Part shown: positions 55,492-64,000 of the stretch, one piece after another
Numbering within the stretch: position 1 is the first letter of the stretch
Layout: the number at the start of each line of letters is the position of its first letter
Source: Kribbella sp. NBC_01245
GTDB lineage: Bacteria; Actinomycetota; Actinomycetes; Propionibacteriales; Kribbellaceae
Assembly (NCBI RefSeq): GCF_036226525.1
Contig: NZ_CP108487.1
Coordinates: 7,998,001 to 8,062,000 of the forward strand
Direction: 5' to 3'
Length of the DNA: 64,000 bases
Position numbers and translations under genes: made by a program
The notes under the pieces: model-generated
The model's input: the letters and a program-made list of their open reading frames with translations, nothing else
Told to the model about the DNA's origin: nothing
The model's database searches: none

Positions 55492-55519
55492 GGCCCCTGC
55501 GCTTGGGTGCGCAGGGGCC
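55492..55519. terminator. Bidirectional terminator between Nudix and cyclophilin genes
   Basis: A perfect 11-bp stem (55492-55502 with 55509-55519, arm GGCCCCTGCGC) and a 6-base loop, between convergent stops at 55491 and 55527. Confidence 0.85.
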
Positions 55520-55526
55520 GCTTAGG

Positions 55527-56246
55527 TCAGCCGGTGCGGCGGGCTAGGAGGATGTCGGTTTTTAGGTTGGGGGCGCCGTCTACGGGGGCCGGGTTTTCGG
55601 GGGTGGGCTTGATGCCGCCGGCGTTGATCCGGTCGAGGGTGGCCAGGCCTAGGCGGTCTACCGAGCCGAAGATGGTGTAGTTGGGGCGGAGGCGGGAGTC
55701 GCCGAATACCAGGAAGAACTGGCTGCCGTTGGTGTCGGGGCCGGCGTTGGCCATGGCCAGGGTGCCGCGGGCGTAGATCTTGCGCTCGCCGGTGGGGTCG
55801 TCCGGCCAGTTGGGAAGGTCAGTGGGCAGTTCGTCCTTGTAGCGGTAGCCCGGGCCCTTCTCGCCGGTGCCACTCGGGTCACCGCACTGCAACACCTTCA
55901 GCGTCGGGTACTGCGTCAGGCGGTGGCAGGTGGTGAAGTCGTAGAAACGCTTCTTGGCCAGGTGGAGGAAGCTCTGCACCGTGCAGGGCGCCTTGGCCCG
56001 GTCTAGCGACAAGAGCATCGGGCCCTGGTTGGTGGCGAGTATGACCGTCACCTTGCCCCTGTCCGGCGTGTGAGCCGGGTCGGGCGGCAGCGATACAGGG
56101 CGAGCCGCCGGGTCGTCCGGGGTCTCGGTGTACTTGCAGGGGCCCTTGGTCACTTCAGGAATGTCTGCTGCGTACGTCGTGCCAGTAGTCGCCACCAACC
56201 CAGTTACGGCCAGGGCGGTGGCAGCGATTGTTCGGGCTACTCGCAT
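55527..56246 (-). CDS. Secreted cyclophilin-type peptidyl-prolyl isomerase
   Basis: 239 residues. Signal peptide about 1-27 (ending TTYAADIP). The cyclophilin domain occupies about 65-235: VILATNQGPMLLSLDRAKAP, SFLHLAKKRFYDFTTCHRLT (catalytic-arginine region), LAMANAGPDTNGSQFFLVFG (about 165, with the QFF core) and NYTIFGSVD. Two or four cysteines could form disulfides outside. It probably helps fold secreted proteins. Encoded 15 bases downstream of the GH92 gene, so both come from one transcript; the isomerase might serve that large exoenzyme. Confidence 0.93.
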   Translation of the reverse strand: MRVARTIAATALAVTGLVATTGTTYAADIPEVTKGPCKYTETPDDPAARPVSLPPDPAHTPDRGKVTVILATNQGPMLLSLDRAKAPCTVQSFLHLAKKRFYDFTTCHRLTQYPTLKVLQCGDPSGTGEKGPGYRYKDELPTDLPNWPDDPTGERKIYARGTLAMANAGPDTNGSQFFLVFGDSRLRPNYTIFGSVDRLGLATLDRINAGGIKPTPENPAPVDGAPNLKTDILLARRTG

Positions 56247-56261
56247 GTCAGGGGATCTCCC

Positions 56262-59200
56262 TCAGGAATAGGCGACGGTGAAGAGCCGGAGGCTGGTGTT
56301 GCCCGGCAGCGTCACGCTAACGGGCCGCTTGCCTGCCGGGAAGTCAAACGGCTTGGTGGCGAAGATATGCGTCGCCACGTTGTCCTTGCCTCCGCCGGAC
56401 TGGTTCCGGTACGGCGTGGTCGCGATGACCAGGTTGCCGAAGTGCACGGTGTCGCCGCCGCCACCGAGCGTCCAGTCGCTGAACGACAGGTCGACCTCCT
56501 CGGTCGTGCCGTCGGCGTACTTCAGCGTGGCCTTGTCCTCCTGGTTGCCATTGACCGCACTGCCGACGAACGCCAGCTTGGTCGCAGTGGCCGGCACGTC
56601 CAGGTTGAGGAGTTGCCCGTTCATGGCGACGTTGTCGGGATCACCAGCCGGTACGCCGGGCCACGTGAACGTCAGACCCTGCTGCGTCGTCGTGCCGCCA
56701 CCGGTTAGTCCAGCCGCCGCAAGCGCCTGCCGGGAATAGCTGACGCCACCACCGTCGTAGTCGGCCTCCTCGTGGTCACCCGCGTCATCCGAGATACCCA
56801 CGCCATCGCGCAATACGGCCATCGTGTTCGGTTCACCAACTACAACCGAGAACCCGAGCCGGGGGAGCGCCGTACCGTCTGCAGCGGTCAGTGCCACCGA
56901 TACGTCGTACCGGCCGTCAGGGGTGCCCGGTGCGACCTCAATCGACACTGAGGCACTACCGGTCTGGTCTACGGCGAAGGAACCGCTTGCAGGCTTAGCG
57001 ATTAGCCCTGCCGGCGTGGTGACGGTATAGCTCACAGTGCTGGCTTTACCGCTCAGGCGATGCGCCTTGATCACCACGGGCTCGGTGCTGGTCGTACCGG
57101 GCGCTACGACAATTCGACTGGTGCTGGTTGATGTCTGGTACGGCAGCTCGCCGGTACGCCACGAAGGCGGCGCGTCATTCGGCTTGCTACCCCACGACGT
57201 GTTCGCGGTGGCGCCGATCTTGAAGTCGAGCGTGCCGCCGTTGGTGACGAAGGACTCCGGCAGGTACGTCTTGCTGGTGGTCTTGCCGTTGACCTTCAGG
57301 CTCTGGACGTACGGCGTATCGGTGGTCGCGCCGGGCGCGTTGATGCGAACCGTACGGCCGTTGTCGCGGTGGACGACCGCGCTCGGGAAGAGTGGTCCGG
57401 CCACGAGGAGCTCCGCACGGCTCGGCACCTGCGGGTAGAGGCCGAGGGCGGTCCAGACGTACCACGAGGACATCGCACCGAGGTCGTCGTTGCCGGGGAT
57501 ACCGCCGGTTCCCGCGTTCCAGAGTTGCTTCATGGACTCGCGGAGAGTCTCCTGCGTCTTGTACGGCTGGCCGCTGTAGTTGTACGTCCACGGCACGTTG
57601 ATCGACGGCTCGTTGTCCATCTCGGCGTGGAGCGCACCCGCGCGCGTCAACGCCCAGGAGCCGTCAGGGTTGCGGAAGAACGCGTCGAGCCGTTTGTTGG
57701 CCGCGTCAACGCCTCCCATCGCGTCGAACAGGCCTGCCCGGTTGTGCGGGATCATCCAGGTGTACTGGGCGCTACTGCCCTCTGCGAAGCCGTCACCGGT
57801 CTCAGGTACGAAGGCCGGCCAGGCGCCGTTCTCGTCCCGGTTCTGGATGTAGCCACCAGCTCCCGGGTTGAAGACGTTCTGCCAGTACTGCGACCGCTTG
57901 AGGAACTTGTCGTACGTCGCCCTGTCACCAGTACGTCTAGCCAGCTCTGCGATCGCGAAGTCGGCAGTGACGTCCTCAAGCGTCTCTACCGCGCCACCCC
58001 AGGCGTTGGACTTAGTGGGGATGTAGTGAAGCGCGAGGTACTTGTCGAGCGACGGGCGCTGTCCGATCGACATGACCGGCTTACCGGCAGAGCTGAGGTC
58101 CTTGGCCGTTGGCACGGTCGCGGCCTTCACCAATGACTTGAGCGAGGCCTTGACGTCGAAGTTCGTACCGCCGAACGCGTGGATTCCTGCGAGTGCTGGA
58201 GCCGACGGATCGCCCGTCATCACCGCCGTACTGCCCGAGGCGTGAGTCCAGCGGTCCCAGACGCCGCCGTTCTGGTTGGCCTGGTTCAGCAGGGATTGCG
58301 CGACATCGCCCGCGATCTTCGGCTCTAGGAACGCCAGTAGTTGTACCTGTGATCGGTAGACGTCCCAGCCGGAGAACGTGGCGTACTGCGCGGTCTGGCC
58401 CTTACTGACGCGATGAGCCTGCTGGTCGAATCCCCAGTACTGGCCGTTGACATCGCTGAACAGGTTCGGGTGCAGCAACGCGTGGTACAGCGCGGTGTAG
58501 AAGGTCGTCCGCTCGTCGGTAGTTCCTCCGGTGATCTCTACCCGCTTGAGCTGCTTGTGCCAGGCCTGCTTCGCCTTGGCGGTTACAGACTCCAGCGTGG
58601 TCCCTGCCGGGTTCTCCGCGTTGAGGTTGGCCTTGGCGTTCGCCGTACTCACGTAGGAGATACCGACGCGCATGTTGACCGTCTTGGCGTCGAAGCCCAG
58701 GTATGCGCCAGAGCCTTTACCAGCGGGCATCCAGCCGTTAGTCCCGTACGTCGAACCGCCGCGGGCTACGAGACCACTGGGCTGTACGACGTTGTTCGTC
58801 CAGGTGCCGTGGTTGCTGAAGGGCTGATCGAACTGTGCGACGAAGTGGAGCTTGTAGTAACTACGCTGGCCTACCGTCGCCAGGTAGCCGCAGAAGTTGC
58901 CACTGGTCACAGTGCCGCTGACAGTTCGCGTTGCCGGGTCTACCCGCACCTCGGCGTCACTGCTGCCTACTTCGGAGTTGGCGACACGGAACAGCACCGA
59001 TGACGGCTTGTCGGCAGGGAAGGCGAAACGCGCAGAGCCGGTACGGGCGGTCGCGCCGAGTTCAGCGGTCACACCCGAGTCGAGGCCGACCTTGTAGTAG
59101 CCGGGCTTGGCGATCTCGTTGGCGTGCGAGAACTTGCTGGCGTAAACCGAGTCGGTGTTGTCCGTCTGCGGCGACGACTCGACCGTACCGGCGTGCGGGA

Positions 59201-59639
59201 AGATCGGGATGTCGCCGGAACCACCCGCGCAGCCCGTGCCCGACATATGCGTCAGGCTGAAGCCGCGGATCTTGGTGGCGGTGTAGAGATAACCCGCGGG
59301 CGCCGCCGTGCGGAACTGGTTGCCGCGGCTGTTCTCCGGGCTGAACGAGAACATCCCGAACGGGACGACCGCGCCCGGGAAGACGTTGCCGGCGTTCGTC
59401 GTACCGATCAGCGGGTCAACGTGCTCGACGGGATCGGCCGAACTGGTCGTGATCCGCGACGGTACATCCAGCTGAGCCCCACGCTCCAGCTGATGCGTCG
59501 GCTGATCCCGGTCAACAGTGGACGGGACGCCAGGCGACGGAACACCGGCGGCCGGTGCGGCCAGGGCGATCGCCAGGACGAGTGAGCCAGCCAGCACGGC
59601 TTGAGCGCGGCGGCGTACGGCAAAAAGTGAACCCTTCAC
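56262..59639 (-). CDS. Secreted GH92 alpha-mannosidase with extra C-terminal domains
   Basis: 1125 residues from the GTG at 59639, selected because AAGGTGGGG lies 6-7 bases upstream; a GTG/ATG further up is less likely. Signal peptide about 1-33. The GH92 catalytic region (about 50-770) opens with VDPLIGTTNAGNVFPGAVVP and contains the conserved NEPSINVPWTYNYSGQPY (about 655) and GNDDLGAMSSWYVWTALGLY (about 690). GH92 enzymes are Ca-dependent exo-alpha-mannosidases. Beyond about 800 come an Ig-like NEW3-type domain (VTTPAGLIAKPASGSFAVDQ) and a final jelly-roll-like domain, probably for glycan binding. It likely trims mannans or mannosylated glycoconjugates outside the cell. Confidence 0.94.
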   Translation of the reverse strand: MKGSLFAVRRRAQAVLAGSLVLAIALAAPAAGVPSPGVPSTVDRDQPTHQLERGAQLDVPSRITTSSADPVEHVDPLIGTTNAGNVFPGAVVPFGMFSFSPENSRGNQFRTAAPAGYLYTATKIRGFSLTHMSGTGCAGGSGDIPIFPHAGTVESSPQTDNTDSVYASKFSHANEIAKPGYYKVGLDSGVTAELGATARTGSARFAFPADKPSSVLFRVANSEVGSSDAEVRVDPATRTVSGTVTSGNFCGYLATVGQRSYYKLHFVAQFDQPFSNHGTWTNNVVQPSGLVARGGSTYGTNGWMPAGKGSGAYLGFDAKTVNMRVGISYVSTANAKANLNAENPAGTTLESVTAKAKQAWHKQLKRVEITGGTTDERTTFYTALYHALLHPNLFSDVNGQYWGFDQQAHRVSKGQTAQYATFSGWDVYRSQVQLLAFLEPKIAGDVAQSLLNQANQNGGVWDRWTHASGSTAVMTGDPSAPALAGIHAFGGTNFDVKASLKSLVKAATVPTAKDLSSAGKPVMSIGQRPSLDKYLALHYIPTKSNAWGGAVETLEDVTADFAIAELARRTGDRATYDKFLKRSQYWQNVFNPGAGGYIQNRDENGAWPAFVPETGDGFAEGSSAQYTWMIPHNRAGLFDAMGGVDAANKRLDAFFRNPDGSWALTRAGALHAEMDNEPSINVPWTYNYSGQPYKTQETLRESMKQLWNAGTGGIPGNDDLGAMSSWYVWTALGLYPQVPSRAELLVAGPLFPSAVVHRDNGRTVRINAPGATTDTPYVQSLKVNGKTTSKTYLPESFVTNGGTLDFKIGATANTSWGSKPNDAPPSWRTGELPYQTSTSTSRIVVAPGTTSTEPVVIKAHRLSGKASTVSYTVTTPAGLIAKPASGSFAVDQTGSASVSIEVAPGTPDGRYDVSVALTAADGTALPRLGFSVVVGEPNTMAVLRDGVGISDDAGDHEEADYDGGGVSYSRQALAAAGLTGGGTTTQQGLTFTWPGVPAGDPDNVAMNGQLLNLDVPATATKLAFVGSAVNGNQEDKATLKYADGTTEEVDLSFSDWTLGGGGDTVHFGNLVIATTPYRNQSGGGKDNVATHIFATKPFDFPAGKRPVSVTLPGNTSLRLFTVAYS

Positions 59640-59803
59640 GGGCTTTCCCCACCTTCGACATCGGGACACGTCGCAGCCTCGCCGCGATCAGCGACCAAGC
59701 AGCGACGGCACGGGCGGCGTGACATCGTTGTCAGCAAAGGAAACCCGACTCCCGGCCTCACGTCAAGACTTTCCGTTACGCCTCAACCCCGCTCCGCAAC
59801 CAA
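59640..59803. other. Upstream region of the GH92 gene
   Basis: The gap from 59640 to 59951 has no gene. The first part should carry the GH92/cyclophilin promoter, but I cannot point to a convincing -35/-10 pair. The second part is the inverted repeat at 59804-59906. Confidence 0.4.
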
Positions 59804-59906
59804 CTTCTTTGCGTTCATTCGTCGGAATCCGCCCTCTTCCCGTCGCGATCCTGTGCCGGTCCGCTGAGGTTGAGAGGGCGGATTCCGACGAATGAACGCA
59901 AAGAAG
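59804..59906. repeat. Long inverted repeat, family 1, copy 3
   Basis: Perfect 34-bp arms at 59804-59837 and 59873-59906, loop 35 bases. The arm includes GCGTTCATTCGTCGGAATCC followed by GCCCTCT, the same 20-mer as copy 2. It stands between two minus-strand genes, downstream of the HIT-like gene and upstream of GH92. Confidence 0.95.
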
Positions 59907-59951
59907 GGGTCCACCGCGCTCCCTCGCCACGCAGTACGACCGGCGGATGGA

Positions 59952-60563
59952 CTAGGCGGCGGCGCCGCGGGGTTCGCCGGAGATTTCGGCGAGGGCGGTG
60001 GCGACGGTGCGGGCGTTGGCGCGGAACTCCTCGTCGGGGAGCGCCGGCAAGAGGTCCGACCAGGCGGCGATCATCGGGCCACGCAACTGCATCTGCCCGA
60101 GCGGCCGGGCGAGGAACCAGACATGGAAATGCGAGCCGCCGTCGCCCCACCGGTTGAAGTGGCACCGCGCGACGCTGTCGATGCGCCGTACGGCCTCGGT
60201 CGTGCGCTGCAGCATCGGGCCGAGCGTGGCCAGCAACTCCGGCGGCAAATTGTCGAGCCGGTAGTGCTCGTTCGGGACCAGCAGCGCCATCATCGGCAGG
60301 CCCGTCGGCTCCAGGCCGGCCAGGAGCCGCCACTGGTCATCCCGCCAGATCACGTCGCGCTCCGGCTCTGAGCAGCTGTGGCACGGGTGCCCGCCCTCTT
60401 CCCCGGCCCGAGGCGGTTCGGGCAGCACGGGCTCGGCGAGCGGCTTCACCTGGATGTCGCCCTCGAAGGGGAAGAACGGGCTTTCGAGCATCGGATCGAC
60501 CGGCACACGCTCGCCGTACGGGAGTCGCTGGTGGTACTCACTGAGACTGGTCACGGCGCTCAT
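59952..60563 (-). CDS. HIT-like superfamily protein (GalT-related)
   Basis: 203 residues from ATG 60563, 25 bases from the divergent cupin start. CHSC (about 60-63) is a probable zinc pair. MALLVPNEHYRLDNLPPELL (about 90) and the histidine motif NRWGDGGSHFHVWFLARP (about 137-153, HxHxW/F) place it in the HIT/GalT superfamily; the HxHxH triad is reduced to HFHVW, as in several HIT-like branches. Substrate unknown. The extended proline-rich N-terminus is typical of the actinobacterial branch. Confidence 0.82.
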   Translation of the reverse strand: MSAVTSLSEYHQRLPYGERVPVDPMLESPFFPFEGDIQVKPLAEPVLPEPPRAGEEGGHPCHSCSEPERDVIWRDDQWRLLAGLEPTGLPMMALLVPNEHYRLDNLPPELLATLGPMLQRTTEAVRRIDSVARCHFNRWGDGGSHFHVWFLARPLGQMQLRGPMIAAWSDLLPALPDEEFRANARTVATALAEISGEPRGAAA

Positions 60564-60588
60564 TGTGCCGCTCGATAACGTCTGAGGC

Positions 60589-61020
60589 ATGACGAATAAG
60601 CCCGCGCTGGCGGTTGCACTGGAGCTCGAGCAGCATCCCGAGGGCGGGTGGTTTCGCGAGACCTGGCGGTCGGTCGTCAGCTTCGAGCCGCCCGGGTACG
60701 ACGGTGGGCGCGCGTCGGCGACGGCGATCTACTTCCTGCTGGCACCGGGGGAGGAGTCGCGCTGGCATCGGGTGAAGTCGGCCGAGATCTGGCTCTGGCA
60801 CTCCGGCGGCCCGCTGGAGCTCACCCTTGGCGGCAGCGGGGACGACCCGGGCGATCCGCGGACGATCGTGCTCGGGCCCGATGTGGCGAACGGCCAGCAC
60901 CCCCAAGCCGTCGTACCGGCCGGGGCATGGCAAGCCGCCCGCCCGGCCGGTGACGTCGAGGTGCTGGTCTCATGCGTGGTCTCACCCGGCTTCGACTTCG
61001 CCGACTTCGAACTGCGTTAA
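60589..61020 (+). CDS. DUF985-type cupin
   Basis: 143 residues, ATG 60589. A single cupin domain: HPEGGWFRETWRS (about 16-28), TAIYFLLAPGEESRWHRVKS (about 45-64, with the metal-type E and H), EIWLWHSGGPLEL and the C-terminal SCVVSPGFDFADFEL, all characteristic of the DUF985 family. Function unknown; some members resemble sugar-binding cupins. Divergent from the HIT-like gene. Tail-to-tail with the next gene, three bases apart. Confidence 0.9.
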   Translation: MTNKPALAVALELEQHPEGGWFRETWRSVVSFEPPGYDGGRASATAIYFLLAPGEESRWHRVKSAEIWLWHSGGPLELTLGGSGDDPGDPRTIVLGPDVANGQHPQAVVPAGAWQAARPAGDVEVLVSCVVSPGFDFADFELR

Positions 61021-61023
61021 GAG

Positions 61024-61599
61024 CTACGGCGTCGGGGGACCAGTCACCCAGCCGCCGGTCTCGTTCTCTTCGGAGTAGAACCAGCCGCCTGGCCTAGGCC
61101 ACCAACCGACTTTCAGTTGCGAGACGAACCCGTCCGCGTGGCTGATCACGTGGACGAGTGCTGCGTCGAGGGGCCGCCTCAGCATTTGCTCGTGGCTGCG
61201 GGTCACTTCGACGCCGTGCTCGGTCAGGAGGCCGTGCACTTCCGCCAGCTGCAGCTTTCCGACAGATGCGATGGGTCGCGGCGTGATCGCCTCAGGCAGG
61301 ATCAGCGGTTGATCGCCGGTGAACGTGATGGTGATGGCGGCGAGCGCAAGGTCCAGTCCAGCCCCACGCCGGGTCGTGGAATCCCTGCTGAAGCACCTCA
61401 TGCTGAGTTCAAGTGGAGAGTCCCGGCGCTTGCTGAGTTCAACCGGACAGTAGCGGTACGACTGGAAACAATCGTCACCTTGCCCGTTCTTGATCCTTCT
61501 GGGTTCCCCGATCAGCTGCACCACGTCCGCTGGTGACATACCCAAGACCAGCGGACCGAAGGTGCCACTTCGGCAGAATTCGACCAGAAACTCATCCAT
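61024..61599 (-). CDS. Hypothetical protein
   Basis: 191 residues, ATG 61599. No signal peptide or membrane segment. The N-terminal GPLVLGMSPADVVQLIGEPR with a short beta/alpha pattern recalls small immunity-type or SUKH-neighbouring proteins, but no toxin gene is adjacent and I do not recognise the family. Codon use is less GC-biased than the neighbours, consistent with later acquisition. It ends three bases from the convergent cupin gene. Confidence 0.7.
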   Translation of the reverse strand: MDEFLVEFCRSGTFGPLVLGMSPADVVQLIGEPRRIKNGQGDDCFQSYRYCPVELSKRRDSPLELSMRCFSRDSTTRRGAGLDLALAAITITFTGDQPLILPEAITPRPIASVGKLQLAEVHGLLTEHGVEVTRSHEQMLRRPLDAALVHVISHADGFVSQLKVGWWPRPGGWFYSEENETGGWVTGPPTP

Positions 61600-61610
61600 A
61601 GTGCGAAAAC

Positions 61611-62444
61611 TCAGAACAACACCGTCGCGAGCGCCTCGTAACCAGGCAGCAGATCGAGATCGGTGTGCCCGAGCTGCTGGATGACGACGTGATCGGCACC
61701 GGCTTCCAGATGCGCGGTCAGGCCGTCGCTGATCTCGACAGCGCTGCCGTGCAGGACCAGCTCATCGATCAGCCGGTCGCTGCCGCCGTTGTCGATATCG
61801 TGCTGCGCATAACCGATGCGGCGCAGGTTCTTCCGGTAATTCGTCAGCCCGAGATACGGCTTCTCGACGTACGGCCGGCCGATCGACCGGGCGATGTCGT
61901 CGTCGGTCTCCAGCACCACTTTGTGCTCCGGAGCCAGCAGCGCGTTCGGCCCCATCAGCTCGCGGGCCTCGCGGGTGTGCTCCGGCGTCGTCAGGTACGG
62001 GATGGCGCCGGCGGTTCGTTCGGCGGCGACCTTCAGCACCTTCGGGCCAAGGGCCGCGAGCAGCCGGCCGGCCACCGGGACCTTGCCTTCGTCGAGGGCG
62101 TCCAGGTACTCGATGACCTTGTCGTACGGCGAGCTGTAGACCGCGCTCTGCTCCGGATGGCCGATGCCGACACCGAGGATGAACCTGTTCGGATAGGCGT
62201 CCACGAGCCGGTGGTACGACGCGGCGACTTCGGCCGGATTCGACGTCCACATGTTCACGATGCTGGTGCCGATCACCACCGAATTGGTGGCCTTCAGAAG
62301 GTTCTCCGCGGCCTGCAGATCAGCTGTCGGAGAGCTGCCGAGCCAAAACGTGCCATATCCGAGCTGCTCCAGCCCTTGGGCCAACTCCGGAGTCCATTTG
62401 TGCCACTGATGCCAGACCCCGAACCGCCCCAGCTCGACCGTCAC
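61611..62444 (-). CDS. LLM-class F420-dependent-type oxidoreductase
   Basis: 277 residues. Luciferase-like barrel: GRFGVWHQWHKWTPELAQGL at the start, NSVVIGTSIVNMWTSNPAEV (about 54), PNRFILGVGIGHPEQSA (about 85) and GADHVVIQQL near the C-terminus. This is the shorter class, similar to the TIGR03620 subgroup seen in mycobacteria, which is thought to use F420. Substrate unknown. Same strand as the hypothetical gene downstream (11 bases) and the hydrolase upstream (43 bases). Confidence 0.9.
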   Translation of the reverse strand: MTVELGRFGVWHQWHKWTPELAQGLEQLGYGTFWLGSSPTADLQAAENLLKATNSVVIGTSIVNMWTSNPAEVAASYHRLVDAYPNRFILGVGIGHPEQSAVYSSPYDKVIEYLDALDEGKVPVAGRLLAALGPKVLKVAAERTAGAIPYLTTPEHTREARELMGPNALLAPEHKVVLETDDDIARSIGRPYVEKPYLGLTNYRKNLRRIGYAQHDIDNGGSDRLIDELVLHGSAVEISDGLTAHLEAGADHVVIQQLGHTDLDLLPGYEALATVLF

Positions 62445-62487
62445 GCCCTGCTCCTCTCGTCGGTGGGTTCATTCCACCACGAGGCGA

Positions 62488-63360
62488 TCAACCGGCTAGC
62501 ACCGCGAGCAATTCCCGAGGTGCCTCCTCGGGGATGAAGTGCCCGCAGGGCAGGCCCTTACCGTCCAGGTCCGCCGCCCAGTGCGACCAGACCTCCAGTA
62601 CGTCGAACCACTGCGGCAGGTCGCCGGAATCACCCCAGTAGACCCGCACCGGGCAGACGATCTTCCTCCCGGCGGCCAGGTCGGCCTCGTCGTGGTCCCG
62701 GTCCACCGAGGCACCTGCGCGGTAGTCCTGGCACATCGCGTGCACGACCTCGGGCTTCAGCGCGGCCGAGACGTAGTCGGCGAGCGCACCCGGATGTACG
62801 TCGACGGGATGTCCCGAGATCGCCGGACTGCCGTTCGGGAACAGGTACTCCGCGGGATCGCGGTTGATCTCGTCCTCTGGCACTGGACATGCCCTGGAGA
62901 GCTTGTTCCAGTGCCACTCGCGCTGTAGCTCGTCCGGCTGTTTCTCGGCGGCACGCCACATGTCGGCCGTCGGCACGATGTCCAGCACGGTGAGCCGGGA
63001 AATGGACGCCGGATGATCCAGTGCCAGCCGATAGCCGACCCGGCCGCCTCTGTCATGCCCGACCACCTCGAACCGGTCATGCCCGAGTCTGCCCATCAGT
63101 TCGACCTGGTCGGCCGCCATCGCCCTTTTGGAATAGGCCTCGGCCGAATCGACCAGTGGCAGCCCGGAACCGCCGTACCCCCTCAAGTCCGGCAACACGA
63201 CAGTGCGGGTCTTAGCCAGTTCAGGCGCTACCAGATGCCACATGACGTGGGACTCCGGGAATCCGTGCAGTAGCAGGAGTGGCGGGCCGGAGCCGCCTAT
63301 CCGGCAGCGCACGTCGAATTGGGCCAACCGGATCGTCTGCACTTCGAAGTCGTCGAACAC
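62488..63360 (-). CDS. Alpha/beta hydrolase, haloacetate-dehalogenase/epoxide-hydrolase type
   Basis: 290 residues from GTG 63360; a TACTAA box about 7 bases upstream suggests a leaderless start, and the earlier frame is not hydrolase-like. Oxyanion loop LLLLHGFPESHVMWH (about 32-46), nucleophile Asp in VVGHDRGGRVGYRLAL (about 105, D instead of Ser), and a C-terminal GHFIPEEAPRELLAVL with the catalytic His. Asp nucleophile plus DRGGR is the pattern of fluoroacetate/haloacetate dehalogenases. The true substrate cannot be read from sequence. Confidence 0.88.
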   Translation of the reverse strand: MFDDFEVQTIRLAQFDVRCRIGGSGPPLLLLHGFPESHVMWHLVAPELAKTRTVVLPDLRGYGGSGLPLVDSAEAYSKRAMAADQVELMGRLGHDRFEVVGHDRGGRVGYRLALDHPASISRLTVLDIVPTADMWRAAEKQPDELQREWHWNKLSRACPVPEDEINRDPAEYLFPNGSPAISGHPVDVHPGALADYVSAALKPEVVHAMCQDYRAGASVDRDHDEADLAAGRKIVCPVRVYWGDSGDLPQWFDVLEVWSHWAADLDGKGLPCGHFIPEEAPRELLAVLAG

Positions 63361-63385
63361 CAAGGAATTAGTACCCCTGAAAACC

Positions 63386-64000
63386 TCAAAGATGCGCGGC
63401 GATCTCCGGAATCCGCTCCTCGAGACCGGCCAGCTGCCGCTCGGTCCGCTCGGGCTCACCGACCTTGGCCAGGTTGAGCATGCCGGGATCGCCAGCGGCC
63501 TGCCCTGCCCGGATGACCCGCACCGAACGCGCAACGCGAGCGGTAGCGCCCTTGAGGATCTCCAGTGGGTCGACACCGCCGTACGCATCCGCCATCAAGC
63601 GAAGACGCGCAGCCCGGTACGACGCGGCCAGTGGTGCCTCGTACAAGGGTGCTGTGTTCCATGCGGCGAACGCGATGTCGTCCAGCGGTTTGCCGGGGCC
63701 GGCCATGTCCCAATCGATCACGCCGACGAACCCGGACTTGTCGCCGACCCAGTTGTAGTAGCCGAAGTCGTGCATACAGACGATCTCGTCCGGCCCTAGC
63801 TCCGCACGGCTGTTACGCCATTGGATGACGCCTACAGGCCGGTACGACGCGACCACGCGGTGGTACTCCCTCAGCCAGCGCATGGCCGCCGCGAGCACGT
63901 CGTCCGATGGTGGCTCTGTGTAGGTATCACCTGGCAGAAAGTCGAGGATTTCCCGGCCCTGGTCGTCGAACCCGTGCACCCGCGGTACGCCGTACAGGTC
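63386..64000 (-). CDS. Aminoglycoside-phosphotransferase-like kinase, C-terminal part
   Basis: The frame continues past the window end (seven more codons, DLYGVPR, without a stop), so the N-lobe is missing. 204 residues remain. The kinase catalytic loop reads MHDFGYYNWV (Asp and Asn spaced as in HxDxxxxN) and the metal-binding VIDWDMAGPGKPLDDIAFAA follows, both intact. The family phosphorylates small molecules such as aminoglycosides, homoserine or choline; a resistance role is not implied. Stop 25 bases before the hydrolase start. Confidence 0.87.
   Translation of the reverse strand, partial: DLYGVPRVHGFDDQGREILDFLPGDTYTEPPSDDVLAAAMRWLREYHRVVASYRPVGVIQWRNSRAELGPDEIVCMHDFGYYNWVGDKSGFVGVIDWDMAGPGKPLDDIAFAAWNTAPLYEAPLAASYRAARLRLMADAYGGVDPLEILKGATARVARSVRVIRAGQAAGDPGMLNLAKVGEPERTERQLAGLEERIPEIAAHL

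Overview
The window comes from a high-GC actinobacterium. The 16S rRNA gene, the dense GTGA/ATGA gene overlaps, the frequent GTG starts and the apparently leaderless promoters fit the Propionibacteriales. The 16S sequence and gene set look most like Kribbella or a close relative; that genus call is from memory, not from a search. Nothing indicates a plasmid, a prophage or a CRISPR locus.

Layout. 1-6 kb: an M16 peptidase pair, a small DUF4190 membrane protein, a secreted subtilase, a CBS-domain protein and an MFS exporter. 6-15 kb: a lipoprotein and a giant sortase-anchored surface protein (2250 aa, 17 alternating Ig-like repeats), then a GNAT enzyme. 15.5-19 kb, minus strand: an ECF41-type sigma factor with its CMD partner, preceded by four paralogous small membrane proteins, one interrupted by a stop codon. 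19.1-26.3 kb: the arginine operon argC-J-B-D-F-R-H, every junction overlapping by 4 nt, with argG absent. 26-31 kb: HIT protein, Mpg glycosylase, LLM oxidoreductase, App1-type phosphatase and tyrS. 31.1-37 kb: a complete 16S-23S-5S operon with two tandem promoters, a 23S processing stem and a perfect terminator hairpin.

37-55.5 kb follows the gene order known around Mycobacterium tuberculosis Rv1689-Rv1700: TPR protein, HAD phosphatase, small proteins, tlyA, nadK, recN, steA, mctB-like, pyrG, Nudix. Relative to that order the rRNA operon sits between tyrS and the TPR gene, and a PNPT-like / MurJ / GT4 trio sits between mctB and pyrG. 55.5-64 kb holds a secreted cyclophilin and a GH92 mannosidase, followed by mixed accessory enzymes.

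The most unusual features are a dispersed family of long perfect inverted repeats (three copies with almost the same arm), three other unrelated long intergenic hairpins, the alternating A/B repeat architecture of the giant surface protein, an RGG-rich/TPR/acidic polyampholyte directly downstream of the rRNA operon, and the compact lipid-linked-glycan-like trio.
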